A DNA stretch of 64,000 bases from Reichenbachiella agarivorans. Its GTDB lineage: Bacteria; Bacteroidota; Bacteroidia; Cytophagales; Cyclobacteriaceae. The notes below the pieces were generated by a model. That model searched no databases and had not been told where the DNA came from. It was given only the letters and a program-made list of their open reading frames with translations. The DNA is taken from the NCBI RefSeq assembly GCF_025502585.1, contig NZ_CP106679.1, positions 787,001 through 851,000 of the forward strand, given 5' to 3'. The translations under genes were made by a program, and so were the position numbers. Positions within the stretch are counted from its first letter, which is position 1, and every line of letters begins with the position of its first letter. Below are positions 44,939-54,291 of this stretch, piece after piece.

Positions 44939-45775
44939 TTATTCTTCTAGTTCTAGTGGTACACCATTAATCATCTTTAAATTGAATACATATTTATCAT
45001 TCAATGTACCTTCAGGATCTGAAATGACTACTATTTGAAGAGCTCCAAACGCCACGTTATTTCTACCAAACAAGAAGATATCATCATCAGCAATATTAGT
45101 TATTTTGGTGGTTTTTACACCGCCACCGTAGGCTTCATTGATTTTCACAGAAGTGGCCTGAGCATAATTAAAGCCATTGAATTTCACGAAACTGATTCCT
45201 GATCTACTGCCCCAATCGTAAGATAAATCATCTGTCTTACTCAGACTATCCGTAAGTTCTACAAAGTCAAGTTGAAAATCCACACTATCCTCAAGATAAA
45301 CTGGTGTCATGTTGTACAGATTAAAACAACTTTGCTTTTCTGATAAACCAGAATAGATGACATGTCCAGATGTGGCTTCTACAAAACTTGCACTTTTATT
45401 TACAGAAATAGTCTTGGCAATCTGTGCCTCGTCACCATTCTCGTTGACAACACTGAAAGTCAGCAATGTCACTGTAGAATCAGGATATTCAGGCACCACA
45501 TAATCCAATATATATTTAAAATTATTGGTCTGTAAGCCAGAGTCTACCAAATTAACAAAACCGAAATAGTCATCGGATTGATCGATGACCATTTCGGTAA
45601 GTTTTGCATCTTCAGAATAGGCTTCAAATGTAATTAATATATGCTCTTTCGAGTTTGCTTCTACGTTGATATCAGAAGGTTTAAGAAAAACCAAAATCGG
45701 TGAATCTTCGCCTTGCTCAGTACACGCAAACAACAAAATCAGACTACCTATAACTAATAGAAACCAATTCTTCAT
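44939..45775 (-). CDS. Putative lipoprotein of the envelope operon
   Basis: 278-aa lipoprotein: signal (LLVIGSLILLFAC; lipidated Cys near 18), then TEQGEDSP, an acidic post-Cys stretch that would favour surface export. The mature part has a likely Ig-like domain (about residues 35-125; VEANSKEHILITFEAYSEDAKLTEMVI) and a second beta-rich domain (130-278) of unknown family. Last gene of a four-gene minus-strand operon, 11 nt after the preceding gene. Confidence 0.7.
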   Translation of the reverse strand: MKNWFLLVIGSLILLFACTEQGEDSPILVFLKPSDINVEANSKEHILITFEAYSEDAKLTEMVIDQSDDYFGFVNLVDSGLQTNNFKYILDYVVPEYPDSTVTLLTFSVVNENGDEAQIAKTISVNKSASFVEATSGHVIYSGLSEKQSCFNLYNMTPVYLEDSVDFQLDFVELTDSLSKTDDLSYDWGSRSGISFVKFNGFNYAQATSVKINEAYGGGVKTTKITNIADDDIFLFGRNNVAFGALQIVVISDPEGTLNDKYVFNLKMINGVPLELEE

Positions 45776-45786
45776 AATACTATCTG

Positions 45787-46230
45787 TTACTTTTTGAACT
45801 TATAAGCATGGACATCCATGTATCTCCAAGTTCTTTTTCCTCCAAACAACCTACGTACTTTTTTATAGTCACTTCCCACTACAAAATAGTCAGCGTCAGG
45901 ATACTCATCTACGACCTTGTATGCCGCCTTTTTCATTTCAGACTTCAATTTGATATTGGCAAAGCCAGTCAAATCCACAACTTTTACATCTCTGAAGTTG
46001 TAAAGTTCATTGTTGACAGAATCAATTCGGTAAATACCAAAATAAGAACTACCAATAACTGACAACTCCGTTTTACCTAAATATTCAAAATCATCCATAT
46101 CTAGATTGAGTCTGACAATATTAGGAGCAAAATTTGTAGTTTGACGCTCTGTAACAATTCTATACTGACTAAAACAAGATGTCATCATCACAGCTAGAAC
46201 GATTATGACAGGATATAAAATTCTTTTCAT
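45787..46230 (-). CDS. Small lipoprotein of the envelope operon
   Basis: 147-aa lipoprotein with signal LYPVIIVLAVMMTSC (lipidated Cys near 19), then a mixed alpha/beta domain: IVRLNLDMDDFEYLGKTELSVIGSSYFGIYRID and KAAYKVVDEYPDADYFVVGSDY. The pattern is like small periplasmic domains of about 120 residues; family not recognised. Third gene of the operon, 11 nt after the barrel gene. Confidence 0.65.
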   Translation of the reverse strand: MKRILYPVIIVLAVMMTSCFSQYRIVTERQTTNFAPNIVRLNLDMDDFEYLGKTELSVIGSSYFGIYRIDSVNNELYNFRDVKVVDLTGFANIKLKSEMKKAAYKVVDEYPDADYFVVGSDYKKVRRLFGGKRTWRYMDVHAYKFKK

Positions 46231-46241
46231 AATTATTCTAT

Positions 46242-47024
46242 TTATTTTCTAAAGTAATATGTCAGAACAGCTCTTACGTTGGAACCTAATTCAAACTTTT
46301 TGTATTCAAGTGATTTGTACTTTAACGCACTGTCAACTTCTTTGGTATAGTAGGTTTGTTTAGTTTTTACACCTCCTACTGATGCTTCTGAGACAGTCTC
46401 ATACTGCAAATTAGAATGATTGACACCTGTCAAACCATATTCAATACCAATTGCCACGGGTAAATCCGCCACAAAAGTTCTCACACCAATGTTGAGATTA
46501 AAACCTGACACAAACGAACTCTTTGTATAGTGGTCACTTGCATAATCACCTGTCAAGTTGGTTCTTTGGCTGGTCACAACCTCGTCCTTCTCTGTACCCA
46601 AGATAACACCCAACCCTACATACGTATCTAAAAAGTTGCTCTGTGCAAAGTGATAATTAACACCAGGGATAAATCTCATTCTGCTTTCCTTGTTGATATC
46701 AGCTTCTTCTCCAATATCATCTAGTAAAGATCCACTGAATTTTTCGCTTAATTTATACATCTGAGCACCAAGTACTAACTCTAGATTATCTGAAAAGTAA
46801 TAGTTGAAATTCAACACTGGAAATCCCCTGAAAGACACGTCTTCATCAATCATTTCTTTGATCTCAGCATAACCTGCAGCGATTGTCAATCCAAAGTTAC
46901 CTTCTTCTGGTCTAGAACCATTGTAAACGGTTTTAGTTACATTTTCTCTTTCAAGAAGCTGTCCTACTGCCATTTGATTTGCAGCGAAAACAACAAGAGC
47001 TATTATTAATATTCTTAATTTCAT
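46242..47024 (-). CDS. Outer-membrane beta-barrel protein
   Basis: 260-aa protein with a signal peptide (MKLRILIIALVVFAANQMAVGQ), followed by about eight predicted amphipathic strands (FGLTIAAGYAEIKEMI, FPVLNFNYYFSDNLELVLGAQMYKL, VNYHFAQSNFLDTYVGLGVILG, VSGFNLNIGVRTFVAD) and a terminal strand VRAVLTYYFRK. It resembles OmpW/OmpA-type small barrels. Second gene of the envelope operon, 30 nt after the Ig-like lipoprotein gene and 11 nt before the small lipoprotein gene. Cargo or partner unknown. Confidence 0.78.
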   Translation of the reverse strand: MKLRILIIALVVFAANQMAVGQLLERENVTKTVYNGSRPEEGNFGLTIAAGYAEIKEMIDEDVSFRGFPVLNFNYYFSDNLELVLGAQMYKLSEKFSGSLLDDIGEEADINKESRMRFIPGVNYHFAQSNFLDTYVGLGVILGTEKDEVVTSQRTNLTGDYASDHYTKSSFVSGFNLNIGVRTFVADLPVAIGIEYGLTGVNHSNLQYETVSEASVGGVKTKQTYYTKEVDSALKYKSLEYKKFELGSNVRAVLTYYFRK

Positions 47025-47054
47025 AATTTTTCGTTTTTCGGTTGATCAAAGTGA

Positions 47055-48428
47055 TTAAGGTGCTGGAACAGTGATAGTGAAAGAAACTTCTTTACCTACC
47101 TGGCTAGACTCATCATCGTAAGCCTCAGCATAGATTGTATGCTTGCCTGCTGCGAGACCAGCAGTGCTGTAATCCTCCAATGTGAAGGAAGACGCGTCAT
47201 CACCAGTGCCAACTTGACCACCGTCTACATAATAGTATACAGTGGTTATATCACCTTCTTTGTCAGTAATACTGACCTTGAGATCAATCACTGTACCTTG
47301 CTCAATAGTTGCGTTCGCACTAGGAGAAGTAATAGCTGCATAAGGTGTGTAATTCTCAGGCGCAATTAATGTCACATTAATGATATCACTTCTACTTTGA
47401 CCTGCTTCATCTGTGGCAATTACTTCGATGGTGACTGCCCCTACATTGTTGTCATAAGTATTCCATTCATAATAACTGTAGTCATCTTCATCAGTATAAG
47501 ATGCCACAGTAGTACCATTGATCTTATACTCAACGGTTGCTATATCCGATGTTCCCGAACTTATGCTAGCCTCAATCTCATAAGTCAAACCATGAGTCAA
47601 TTCATCACGATTATCTGGTTCAGTGATTTCTACACTTGGTCCTTCCTCATCTTCTCCTACGATGATGATATCTTCTTCATCTACATCCGTTTGTCCTAGT
47701 GAGTTGGTTGCTACCACTTTGACTGTGTAAACACCAACTGCCAAGTCTACTGTGTTATACTTCAATAGATACGGAGCTTTGGTGTATGACTTGATCTCTG
47801 AATCGTTGATATAATACGTCACACTAGAGATAGTTACTCCTACTGCACCATTATTATCTACTGTTGCATCAATCTCAACAATGTCTCCTGCTTCAAATTC
47901 TAGTTTTTCACCTGACGCTGCTGCAGCTAAGGATCTCGCTCCTAGGAGAACTATTCCACTTGGGTCTTCTATTTCTAAGGTCACATCGATCGCTAGCAAT
48001 GCTCCATCTCCTGAAACATCATCTAATGATTCCTCATTTTCCCAAGAATCAATCACAACATTTGTGCTTCTCAATGTTAACCCAGCAATTTTGCTATAGT
48101 AGCCTTCTGAATCAGAGAGATCATCACTTAATTTCCAGTCTTTTGATGTTGGAATAAAGGCAACTAAGTCATAGGCCTTATTTCCGTCTGGAGGCAATAC
48201 TAAAATAGTGGTGTCCTCTACAGCAACAGTTTCACCTGTAGAGTAAATCTCACCTTCAATAATGGTAAATACAAACAATCGCTCATCTTGAGCATCGTCT
48301 GGCACGTTTTTGATTGTCAGTGACAGCGTTTTTGATTCTTCATCAACTTTGGCTCCACTAAAATCAATGGTTTCCTTACATCCAAATACGAATTGGGTAA
48401 GAATGATTAGAGTTAGAATTCTTTTCAT
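47055..48428 (-). CDS. Surface lipoprotein with repeated Ig-like domains
   Basis: 457-aa lipoprotein (signal RILTLIILTQFVFGC, lipidated Cys near 17, the first gene of the operon). An N-terminal domain (about residues 20-155; DVTLEIEDPSGIV) is followed by three tandem Ig-like units of about 95-100 aa (near 165-265, 268-365 and 368-455), each with a motif of the kind VTYYINDSEIKSY, VEYKINGTTVASY or VYYYVDGGQVGTG. Such bacterial Ig arrays bind surfaces or glycans. Very acidic. ATG 48428 is preferred to the longer frame at 48527. Confidence 0.78.
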   Translation of the reverse strand: MKRILTLIILTQFVFGCKETIDFSGAKVDEESKTLSLTIKNVPDDAQDERLFVFTIIEGEIYSTGETVAVEDTTILVLPPDGNKAYDLVAFIPTSKDWKLSDDLSDSEGYYSKIAGLTLRSTNVVIDSWENEESLDDVSGDGALLAIDVTLEIEDPSGIVLLGARSLAAAASGEKLEFEAGDIVEIDATVDNNGAVGVTISSVTYYINDSEIKSYTKAPYLLKYNTVDLAVGVYTVKVVATNSLGQTDVDEEDIIIVGEDEEGPSVEITEPDNRDELTHGLTYEIEASISSGTSDIATVEYKINGTTVASYTDEDDYSYYEWNTYDNNVGAVTIEVIATDEAGQSRSDIINVTLIAPENYTPYAAITSPSANATIEQGTVIDLKVSITDKEGDITTVYYYVDGGQVGTGDDASSFTLEDYSTAGLAAGKHTIYAEAYDDESSQVGKEVSFTITVPAP

Positions 48429-48527
48429 ACTATATTTAATTTGGTTAGTGAAAAAATAGTTCGCAATGTTAAATAAATTAACACTTAGATAGTAACAGGA
48501 GAAATGACATTTTATTTTGTTCAGCAT

Positions 48528-48740
48528 CCACCTACAGACCTACAAAATCTATAGTTTAAAACTAAACGATTGACTGTAAGTACTTTAAATATACAGTTTT
48601 CTTATCCCTCATATAAAATAAAGTCCCCCGTCTGTCATGACAAACATATTGATAGAAAATCATTTATGCCCCAGGCACAACCTCTGTGTACAAAAAAGGC
48701 ATCTGGCTAAAGGATTATGTCAGGATTTTGAAGTATTGAA
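48528..48740. other. Promoter region of envelope operon
   Basis: Non-coding A/T-rich gap upstream of the Ig-like gene. No clear -7 box of the TAnnTTTG form on the minus strand; no hairpin recognised. Confidence 0.3.
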
Positions 48741-49481
48741 CTAATCAAGTAAGCACTTGATTTTAGAAGGTACATTGCCTGTCTCTCCTATCCTCATGAT
48801 TTTGAAAATAAAGCTCGGCAAAAATCCAGGGTTGGTAATGAGTTTAGACTTTTGTGCTACTTTCTGATCTCTCAACTGAATGAGTGCCTCTCTTCGCTCT
48901 TCTGGGGTTTTGGCCAATTCTACGGCGAAAGCCCAAGCACCATCTCTTGCATGCTGCATGCTAAAATCAATGAGAAAGTTGTCTGCCCTGCCTGCAAATT
49001 TTAGAATAAATCTTAACGTCGGCCAAATTTCTGCATAGTCGTTTTCCACCTTGTGGACCATACTGGCTAAGATTTCGTTGATCTTAAAAAAATCTGCTTT
49101 TAAATCCTCTATCTCGTCCCCGCCAACCTGTGCTGCTGCAATACCCAAATCCAAATTGATGTGTGCATTCATTCCTGTCATGAGGTGTTGAAATACGTTG
49201 AGCCAGTAATCATCCACCACATCAAAAGCAGCAGACCAAGATTTGCTCGGTGTCTGCTTGCTGAGATAACTCGACATGGCATCAAAATACCTCTTGGCAA
49301 AGATGGCTCCTAATAGCTCCATCCTGTCAGGATTCTCAAACCGCCGCAGACGAATATCGTCTCTGACTTTGACCGTTACTTGATAGTAGAGAGCTGCGAA
49401 ATAACCGAGGGGGTCATAATCCGCAATGGTATCTTGTGTGAACTTGTATAATTTTTCAACTACATCGTCAATGGTTTGCAT
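48741..49481 (-). CDS. DUF5995 family protein
   Basis: 246-aa helix-rich cytoplasmic protein matching the DUF5995 pattern: DYDPLGYFAALYYQVTVKVRDDI, a NPDRMELLGAIFAKRYFDAM helix, and MTGMNAHINLDLGIAAAQV with conserved Asn/His that could bind metal. Family function unknown. Single gene upstream of the Ig-like operon on the same strand. Confidence 0.82.
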   Translation of the reverse strand: MQTIDDVVEKLYKFTQDTIADYDPLGYFAALYYQVTVKVRDDIRLRRFENPDRMELLGAIFAKRYFDAMSSYLSKQTPSKSWSAAFDVVDDYWLNVFQHLMTGMNAHINLDLGIAAAQVGGDEIEDLKADFFKINEILASMVHKVENDYAEIWPTLRFILKFAGRADNFLIDFSMQHARDGAWAFAVELAKTPEERREALIQLRDQKVAQKSKLITNPGFLPSFIFKIMRIGETGNVPSKIKCLLD

Positions 49482-49578
49482 CTATTCTTAATCCATTTGT
49501 TTTGGAAATATTGAAACTCGACAATGCTGCCCCTAATGATAGGCAATAACCACAAAGCACACAAAGAGTTAGAGAGAA

Positions 49579-50670
49579 TTATTTGAAATGTGGACTGATG
49601 AGCGGAATGATTCCGTCTCTTAAAATCACAAAGGGCAACTTGTCTGCCTCACTGTTATAAGCGCCTCCTGTAAAAACAACAACTGCCTGCAACTCTGGTA
49701 GCACCATGATGTATTGGCCACCATTACCCGTGGCACTAAGGGTCTGATACACTAGCTCATCACGCTGTATTGGGAGAATCCACCATAGATAGCCATATGC
49801 TATATCAGTCAATCTCGTTTGCTCCGATGTGGCTCGCATGATCCATTCCTCTGGTATTATCTGCTGATCATGCCATCGACCATTGTTCAAAATCAACTCT
49901 CCAATTTTGGCCATATCCCTTGGTGTCATATACAGCCTTTTGGCAGAGTTGGGTACGTCTGATTTGCCGTTGGTATGATCCCAGCTCGCATTTTTGATCC
50001 CCAGTGGCTCAAAAAGATATTTGGAAGCAAACTCTTGGATTGACAACCCCGAAGATTGACTGATCACCTCGGCCAAGAGTACAGTCCCCATCGAACAATA
50101 CATCGCGGTATCTCCTGGATTGTATCTCTGTGGAAGATCCAATGTATATTGAATCCAATTTTTCTGTCTATAAACCCTATCTTCTTGTCCCTTCGAACTC
50201 TTGTCCCAATCATTGCAATCCAAACCACTACTCATCATCAATAAGTCCCGAATAGTAATTTGTTCCTTTCGTGCATCATCATTCTTTTTCACCTGCCAAC
50301 CTGATAAATGCTTGAGAACAGGTTCATCTTCATTTTGGATAAATCCTTGGTCTATCGCTATACCTGTGAGTAGAGCTAGGACACTCTTGGTCACAGACCT
50401 GAGATCATGCTGCATATCGATTTGGTAGTTTTGATAGTAATCTTCCAGAATAAGCTCCCCGTCTTGCACAATTATTATGGAATGAATCTCATGTTCATTG
50501 CGATACAACTGATTCATGAATTGATAAAGGTGAGTTGTATCTTGATTCACCAATCTTAAATCCCCCACTTGCCAGCCATCACTCAATAAGATGGGTTGTT
50601 GGTAAGCATATTGGGCATAAACTGACCATTCAGACCAGATCAACAAAAAAAAGAGCAAGTAGGTTTTCAT
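49579..50670 (-). CDS. Serine hydrolase (class C beta-lactamase fold)
   Basis: 363-aa secreted serine hydrolase. Signal peptide at residues 1-19 (YLLFFLLIWSEWSVYA). Active-site motif SVTKSVLAL (SxxK; nucleophile Ser near 92) and the second motif MYCSMGT (Tyr, with Ser instead of the classical Asn). The third motif is probably GNGGQYI near 317. Fold relatives are beta-lactamases, DD-peptidases and esterases; esterase or peptidase activity is more likely than antibiotic resistance. Single gene. Confidence 0.85.
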   Translation of the reverse strand: MKTYLLFFLLIWSEWSVYAQYAYQQPILLSDGWQVGDLRLVNQDTTHLYQFMNQLYRNEHEIHSIIIVQDGELILEDYYQNYQIDMQHDLRSVTKSVLALLTGIAIDQGFIQNEDEPVLKHLSGWQVKKNDDARKEQITIRDLLMMSSGLDCNDWDKSSKGQEDRVYRQKNWIQYTLDLPQRYNPGDTAMYCSMGTVLLAEVISQSSGLSIQEFASKYLFEPLGIKNASWDHTNGKSDVPNSAKRLYMTPRDMAKIGELILNNGRWHDQQIIPEEWIMRATSEQTRLTDIAYGYLWWILPIQRDELVYQTLSATGNGGQYIMVLPELQAVVVFTGGAYNSEADKLPFVILRDGIIPLISPHFK

Positions 50671-50712
50671 GCCTTATCAATGCAAAAGATGATAAAAAGT
50701 TGTCTAGTCCAT

Positions 50713-51357
50713 TTACTTACTAGATTGTTGGACTTCTTTTTCCAAGTGATCCAAATAGAGAATCCCATTGAGGTGATCTATTTCATGTTGAAAAATTACT
50801 GCGGTAAACCCTTCTATTCTTTCTTCATAATGTTGATGATCCAATTTATCATAGGCAATTTGAATCTCATAGGATCGAGTTCTGGTGGTATCCACTCTAT
50901 TAGGGATGGACAAACAGCCTTCTCTACAATCCTGTTTTCTTTCAGAATAGAAGGTAATGACAGGGTTGAGATAAACCTCAAAGGGCAAGTTTTCCTGATC
51001 CAATCGTTGAACCCAAATGATGCGTTTCAATATCCCAACCTGTGGCGCAGCTATCCCCACGCCCATTGAAATACTGTCTCGCACGGTAGCGTACATCCTG
51101 TCAATCAATCGAGCCAAAACCTGATCCGTAGAATCCACGATTACATCGTGGCTGCTCGTCCTGAGCAAAATTGAATCTTGAATAGAGGTAATCTTAAACA
51201 CCCTCATCGGAACATCTCCTTGATCTGAGAGAATCATGACCCTTTGTTGATCAGAAAATTGATCTGAAGTAGGTGAAACAGTCGACATTCTTGATGTCGC
51301 GCATCCCACTAAAAACAATATAGAGAAGATGGACAGGTGTTTTGATAAAGAAAGCAT
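50713..51357 (-). CDS. Peptide deformylase with a lipoprotein signal
   Basis: 214-aa protein with the complete peptide-deformylase site: motif 1 GVGIAAPQVG, motif 2 REGCLSIPN (metal Cys) and motif 3 FQHEIDHLNG (two metal His and catalytic Glu). Unusually, it starts with a lipoprotein signal (LSIFSILFLVGC, Cys19) and a ~25-residue linker. The frame extends to 51426 inside the DUF418 gene, but ATG 51357 puts the signal at the N-terminus. An exported deformylase cannot act on nascent chains, so a role other than standard N-formyl removal is likely. Same strand as DUF418, 47 nt downstream. Confidence 0.85.
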   Translation of the reverse strand: MLSLSKHLSIFSILFLVGCATSRMSTVSPTSDQFSDQQRVMILSDQGDVPMRVFKITSIQDSILLRTSSHDVIVDSTDQVLARLIDRMYATVRDSISMGVGIAAPQVGILKRIIWVQRLDQENLPFEVYLNPVITFYSERKQDCREGCLSIPNRVDTTRTRSYEIQIAYDKLDHQHYEERIEGFTAVIFQHEIDHLNGILYLDHLEKEVQQSSK

Positions 51358-51404
51358 GCTAGCACAGTTAGTTGTAGCAACATTAACAAAAAAGCATGGC
51401 AATA

Positions 51405-52610
51405 CTAAGACTGAACTGTCTCCCAATCTGTTTTTTTCATGGGAATGGAAAAATCCTTATAGGTGAGCGCTCTCCATAGCCATTCCATTGGGCCATATTT
51501 ATAGGTTTTTAACCACCGAGCACTGATCACTACCTGTATCACAAACAGGCCCAAACCAAAAATCAAGCTCACTGTTGCTCCTACGTACTCCCACAGTCCT
51601 AACCCAAAATCATAGAATATCAACACACCAATCAGTGCTTGAGAAACATAGTTGGTCAGACTCAACCTGCCATAACTACTCAAATAATCAAAGATTTTTA
51701 CTCGTTTGGAAAAATAAAAGTAAACCAGTATAAATCCACAACAAATCGCTGTGGTATAAAATGCGTTGAGGTAGGATTGAACCACTACCATGACCAACTG
51801 TTTTTGTGAATCTGTCCAATCGAAACTCTCTACTCCTGTCAAGTACAGGTTCAACAGCAACATGAAAATCAATGAGAAATAACCAATCAAAGTAGCCTTG
51901 TACCTGTATGCTTTTAGGTTCTCGAAATACCGCTGTCTAGCTATGACCAAACCCAGGATAAACAATGCCATCAGTTGAAAAAATCGGCCTGTATGATAGG
52001 TCCAAGTCCACACCACCACTCTAGCCTTGTATAGATTGAAAACCACCACATCCCACAGCGAACCAGAAGAATAAATTTGCTCCCCCTCCTCATAATACCC
52101 ATCTCCATAATAGGGAGTATAAATATATGATGGATCAACAAACGACTCCACAATCATCCCCAGTGTAGGGATCTGCAAAATCAATAGTGATGTCACAACA
52201 AGTAATGTACGTGAGCCCACTTTGTATAGAGAAACAAGAGGCATCCCCATCAAGGCATAAATGTGAAGAATGTCTCCTCTATAAATCATCGAATGAACCA
52301 GGCCAATGGCCAACAAGACTAGCAATCTCCACAAAAAGACGTTTCGAAAATCCACTCCTTGCAACTCCTTCGTTTTCATCTGAATGAAGAAGCTGTACCC
52401 AAACAAGAATGCAAATATGGAGTAAGCTTTGCCGCTGACTAAAAACAGCACCGACTCAAATACCTGTTGGTCAATCTCCAACACCAAAGGGCTCTCCGCA
52501 TTGACAGGCATAAATAGCTCAAAATGCTCAATGCTGTGAATCATAATGATCCCCAACAATGCAAATCCTCTGAGAGCATCTATAACCTGAATGCGCGGAG
52601 TTGTCGGCAT
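51405..52610 (-). CDS. DUF418 family membrane protein
   Basis: 401-aa polytopic inner-membrane protein with about ten hydrophobic helices. Family marks: N-terminal IQVIDALRGFALLGIIMIHS (as in acyltransferase-3-like and DUF418 proteins), SGKAYSIFAFLFGYSFF and the C-terminal YGRLSLTNYVSQALIG followed by WLKTYKYGPMEWLWRALTY, the DUF418 signature. Function unproven; may acylate or transport a cell-surface compound. Upstream neighbour of the deformylase gene. Confidence 0.85.
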   Translation of the reverse strand: MPTTPRIQVIDALRGFALLGIIMIHSIEHFELFMPVNAESPLVLEIDQQVFESVLFLVSGKAYSIFAFLFGYSFFIQMKTKELQGVDFRNVFLWRLLVLLAIGLVHSMIYRGDILHIYALMGMPLVSLYKVGSRTLLVVTSLLILQIPTLGMIVESFVDPSYIYTPYYGDGYYEEGEQIYSSGSLWDVVVFNLYKARVVVWTWTYHTGRFFQLMALFILGLVIARQRYFENLKAYRYKATLIGYFSLIFMLLLNLYLTGVESFDWTDSQKQLVMVVVQSYLNAFYTTAICCGFILVYFYFSKRVKIFDYLSSYGRLSLTNYVSQALIGVLIFYDFGLGLWEYVGATVSLIFGLGLFVIQVVISARWLKTYKYGPMEWLWRALTYKDFSIPMKKTDWETVQS

Positions 52611-52798
52611 AATTTATTTGTCATCGGTCTACTACATTAAAATTATGCTTTCGAGACTTTTCTTAAAAGAGCTGAACGAATTTGGGGACATATCCCTAGC
52701 CATGTTGGTACATCTCTCCGTCCATCTCATACTTACAGTCAGGTTTACTTGACATTTGTTTCTCTTGCCAGACGAATTACTCCTGTATGCTTCAAAAA

Positions 52799-52834
52799 AA
52801 AGAGCTGTTTTGACCATGACCAAAACAGCTCTTT
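52799..52834 (-). terminator. Terminator of the YcxB-like/nadC transcript
   Basis: AAAGAGCTGTTTTG / CAAAACAGCTCTTT perfect 14-bp stem with an 8-nt loop and a run of T on the minus strand, 20 nt after the YcxB-like stop. Confidence 0.85.
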
Positions 52835-52854
52835 CATCTCCAGTCTTTTCAGAA

Positions 52855-53331
52855 TCAAGCCTTGACCAATGCCTTTCTCTTCAAGATGGTTTCAACAAAC
52901 TTGATCTCGTTTTGAGAGTTGAATATTTTGTAGGGGAGATGAATCATTTGTGCTTTACTCATCACAAGTAGAAAATGATCTTTGGTCACCACAGCTCTCT
53001 TGATGCTCTCCCACTTGAGCGGCATCCCTTGTTTGCTGTTGAGTTTGATCAAAATCTGCTGACTGGTGATTTCATAGCTCAACTTTTGGAACATGAATTT
53101 GCCTTGCTCAATCTGCGAAATCCCTGCAAACTGTATCAACCAAAACAAGCCATACAGTACCAAAGCGATCGATGCGCCGATGATCCACCATAGGTTTGGA
53201 ATCCAAAGATATCCACCACAGATCGCCAAATAAATCAAAAATACCCACCACTGGTCTTTGAGCAAATTACCAAATGCCAACTTGATAAAAGTTCCGTTTG
53301 CTAACTGGTATTTTTTCGTCTTTACTATCAT
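52855..53331 (-). CDS. YcxB-like membrane protein
   Basis: 158-aa protein with two hydrophobic helices (about residues 29-47 and 49-68) and a C-terminal soluble domain resembling YcxB (about 85-150; EITSQQILIKLNSKQGMPLKWESIKRAVVTKDHFLLVM). Function unknown. Begins 5 nt after the nadC stop on the same strand, so probably co-transcribed with it. Confidence 0.72.
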   Translation of the reverse strand: MIVKTKKYQLANGTFIKLAFGNLLKDQWWVFLIYLAICGGYLWIPNLWWIIGASIALVLYGLFWLIQFAGISQIEQGKFMFQKLSYEITSQQILIKLNSKQGMPLKWESIKRAVVTKDHFLLVMSKAQMIHLPYKIFNSQNEIKFVETILKRKALVKA

Positions 53332-53336
53332 TATTT

Positions 53337-54197
53337 TTATTTTACTGCCTTCAAACTTATATCTAAACTGGTGTAGGAATGGGTCAATGCACCCACTGAT
53401 ATGAAATCAACTCCTGTTTCAGCTATTTCTTTAATATTCAACTCGGTCACTCCCCCTGATGCTTCGGTTTGGCATTTGCCTTTGATCATCTGCACCGCCT
53501 GCTGCATCATAGAGGGCAACATATTGTCAAGCATGATCACATCTACACCACCTACTGCCAGTGCTTCTGCTACTTCTTCAAGATTTCTGGTCTCCACTTC
53601 TATCCTCAAATCCTTGCCCTGCTCCTTGAGATACGCTTGGGTTGCTTTGACTGCTTGTGTGATCCCTCCAGCATAATCGTTGTGGTTGTCCTTGAGCATC
53701 ACCATGTCATAGAGTCCAAATCTATGGTTGACACCTCCTCCGATTTTGACCGCCCATTTTTCGCAGATGCGAAAGTTAGGTGAAGTCTTTCGAGTATCTA
53801 GCAACTTGGTCTCGGTATGTTGGATCATATCACTCAATCTGCGGGTATAAGTAGCTATGCCACTCATTCGTTGCATACAATTGAGCACCAATCTCTCTGT
53901 GGACAAGATCGATCTTGCACTGCCTTTTACTGTCAGTCCAACCTCGCCTTCGACTACTTGATCTCCATCAGCCTTGTGAAATGTCACAACGAGATTTTCA
54001 TCATAGCGATGAAAAATCCACTGTGCCAATTCCAATCCAGCAATCACACCATCACCTTTGATGATGAGTTTGGCCTCCTGAATCAAGTCAGATGGAATAG
54101 CCGCTAGTGTGCTATGATCTCCTTCCCCTATGTCTTCTTGAAGTGCCGCATCAATGAATTGATTGATGGCAGATTTTGTCAGATAATCGATTTTCAC
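53337..54197 (-). CDS. nadC: Nicotinate-nucleotide pyrophosphorylase (carboxylating)
   Basis: 286-aa quinolinate phosphoribosyltransferase, making nicotinate mononucleotide in NAD biosynthesis. Motifs: EDIGEGDHSTLA near residue 20, LNCMQRMSGIAT near 104, LDTRKTSPNFRICEKWAVKIGGGVNHR (substrate and PRPP-binding Arg/Lys/His), MLKDNHNDYAGG and LDNMLPSMM, ending in SGGVTELNIKEIAETGVDFISVGALTHS. A TATTTTTG -7 box lies 4 nt before the ATG. nadA and nadB are not adjacent. Confidence 0.97.
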   Translation of the reverse strand: MKIDYLTKSAINQFIDAALQEDIGEGDHSTLAAIPSDLIQEAKLIIKGDGVIAGLELAQWIFHRYDENLVVTFHKADGDQVVEGEVGLTVKGSARSILSTERLVLNCMQRMSGIATYTRRLSDMIQHTETKLLDTRKTSPNFRICEKWAVKIGGGVNHRFGLYDMVMLKDNHNDYAGGITQAVKATQAYLKEQGKDLRIEVETRNLEEVAEALAVGGVDVIMLDNMLPSMMQQAVQMIKGKCQTEASGGVTELNIKEIAETGVDFISVGALTHSYTSLDISLKAVK

Positions 54198-54201
54198 GGC
54201 G

Positions 54202-54209
54202 CAAAAATA
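54202..54209 (-). promoter_or_regulatory. -7 box just before nadC
   Basis: Minus strand TATTTTTG fits TAnnTTTG and ends 4 nt before the nadC ATG (leaderless arrangement). Confidence 0.4.
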
Positions 54210-54291
54210 TACAAGCCATTTATTTTATGCACCAGCGGTATGAATATTTTGCCAGTCTTAGTACTTTGCTGCTCTGACATAACCCCAAATT

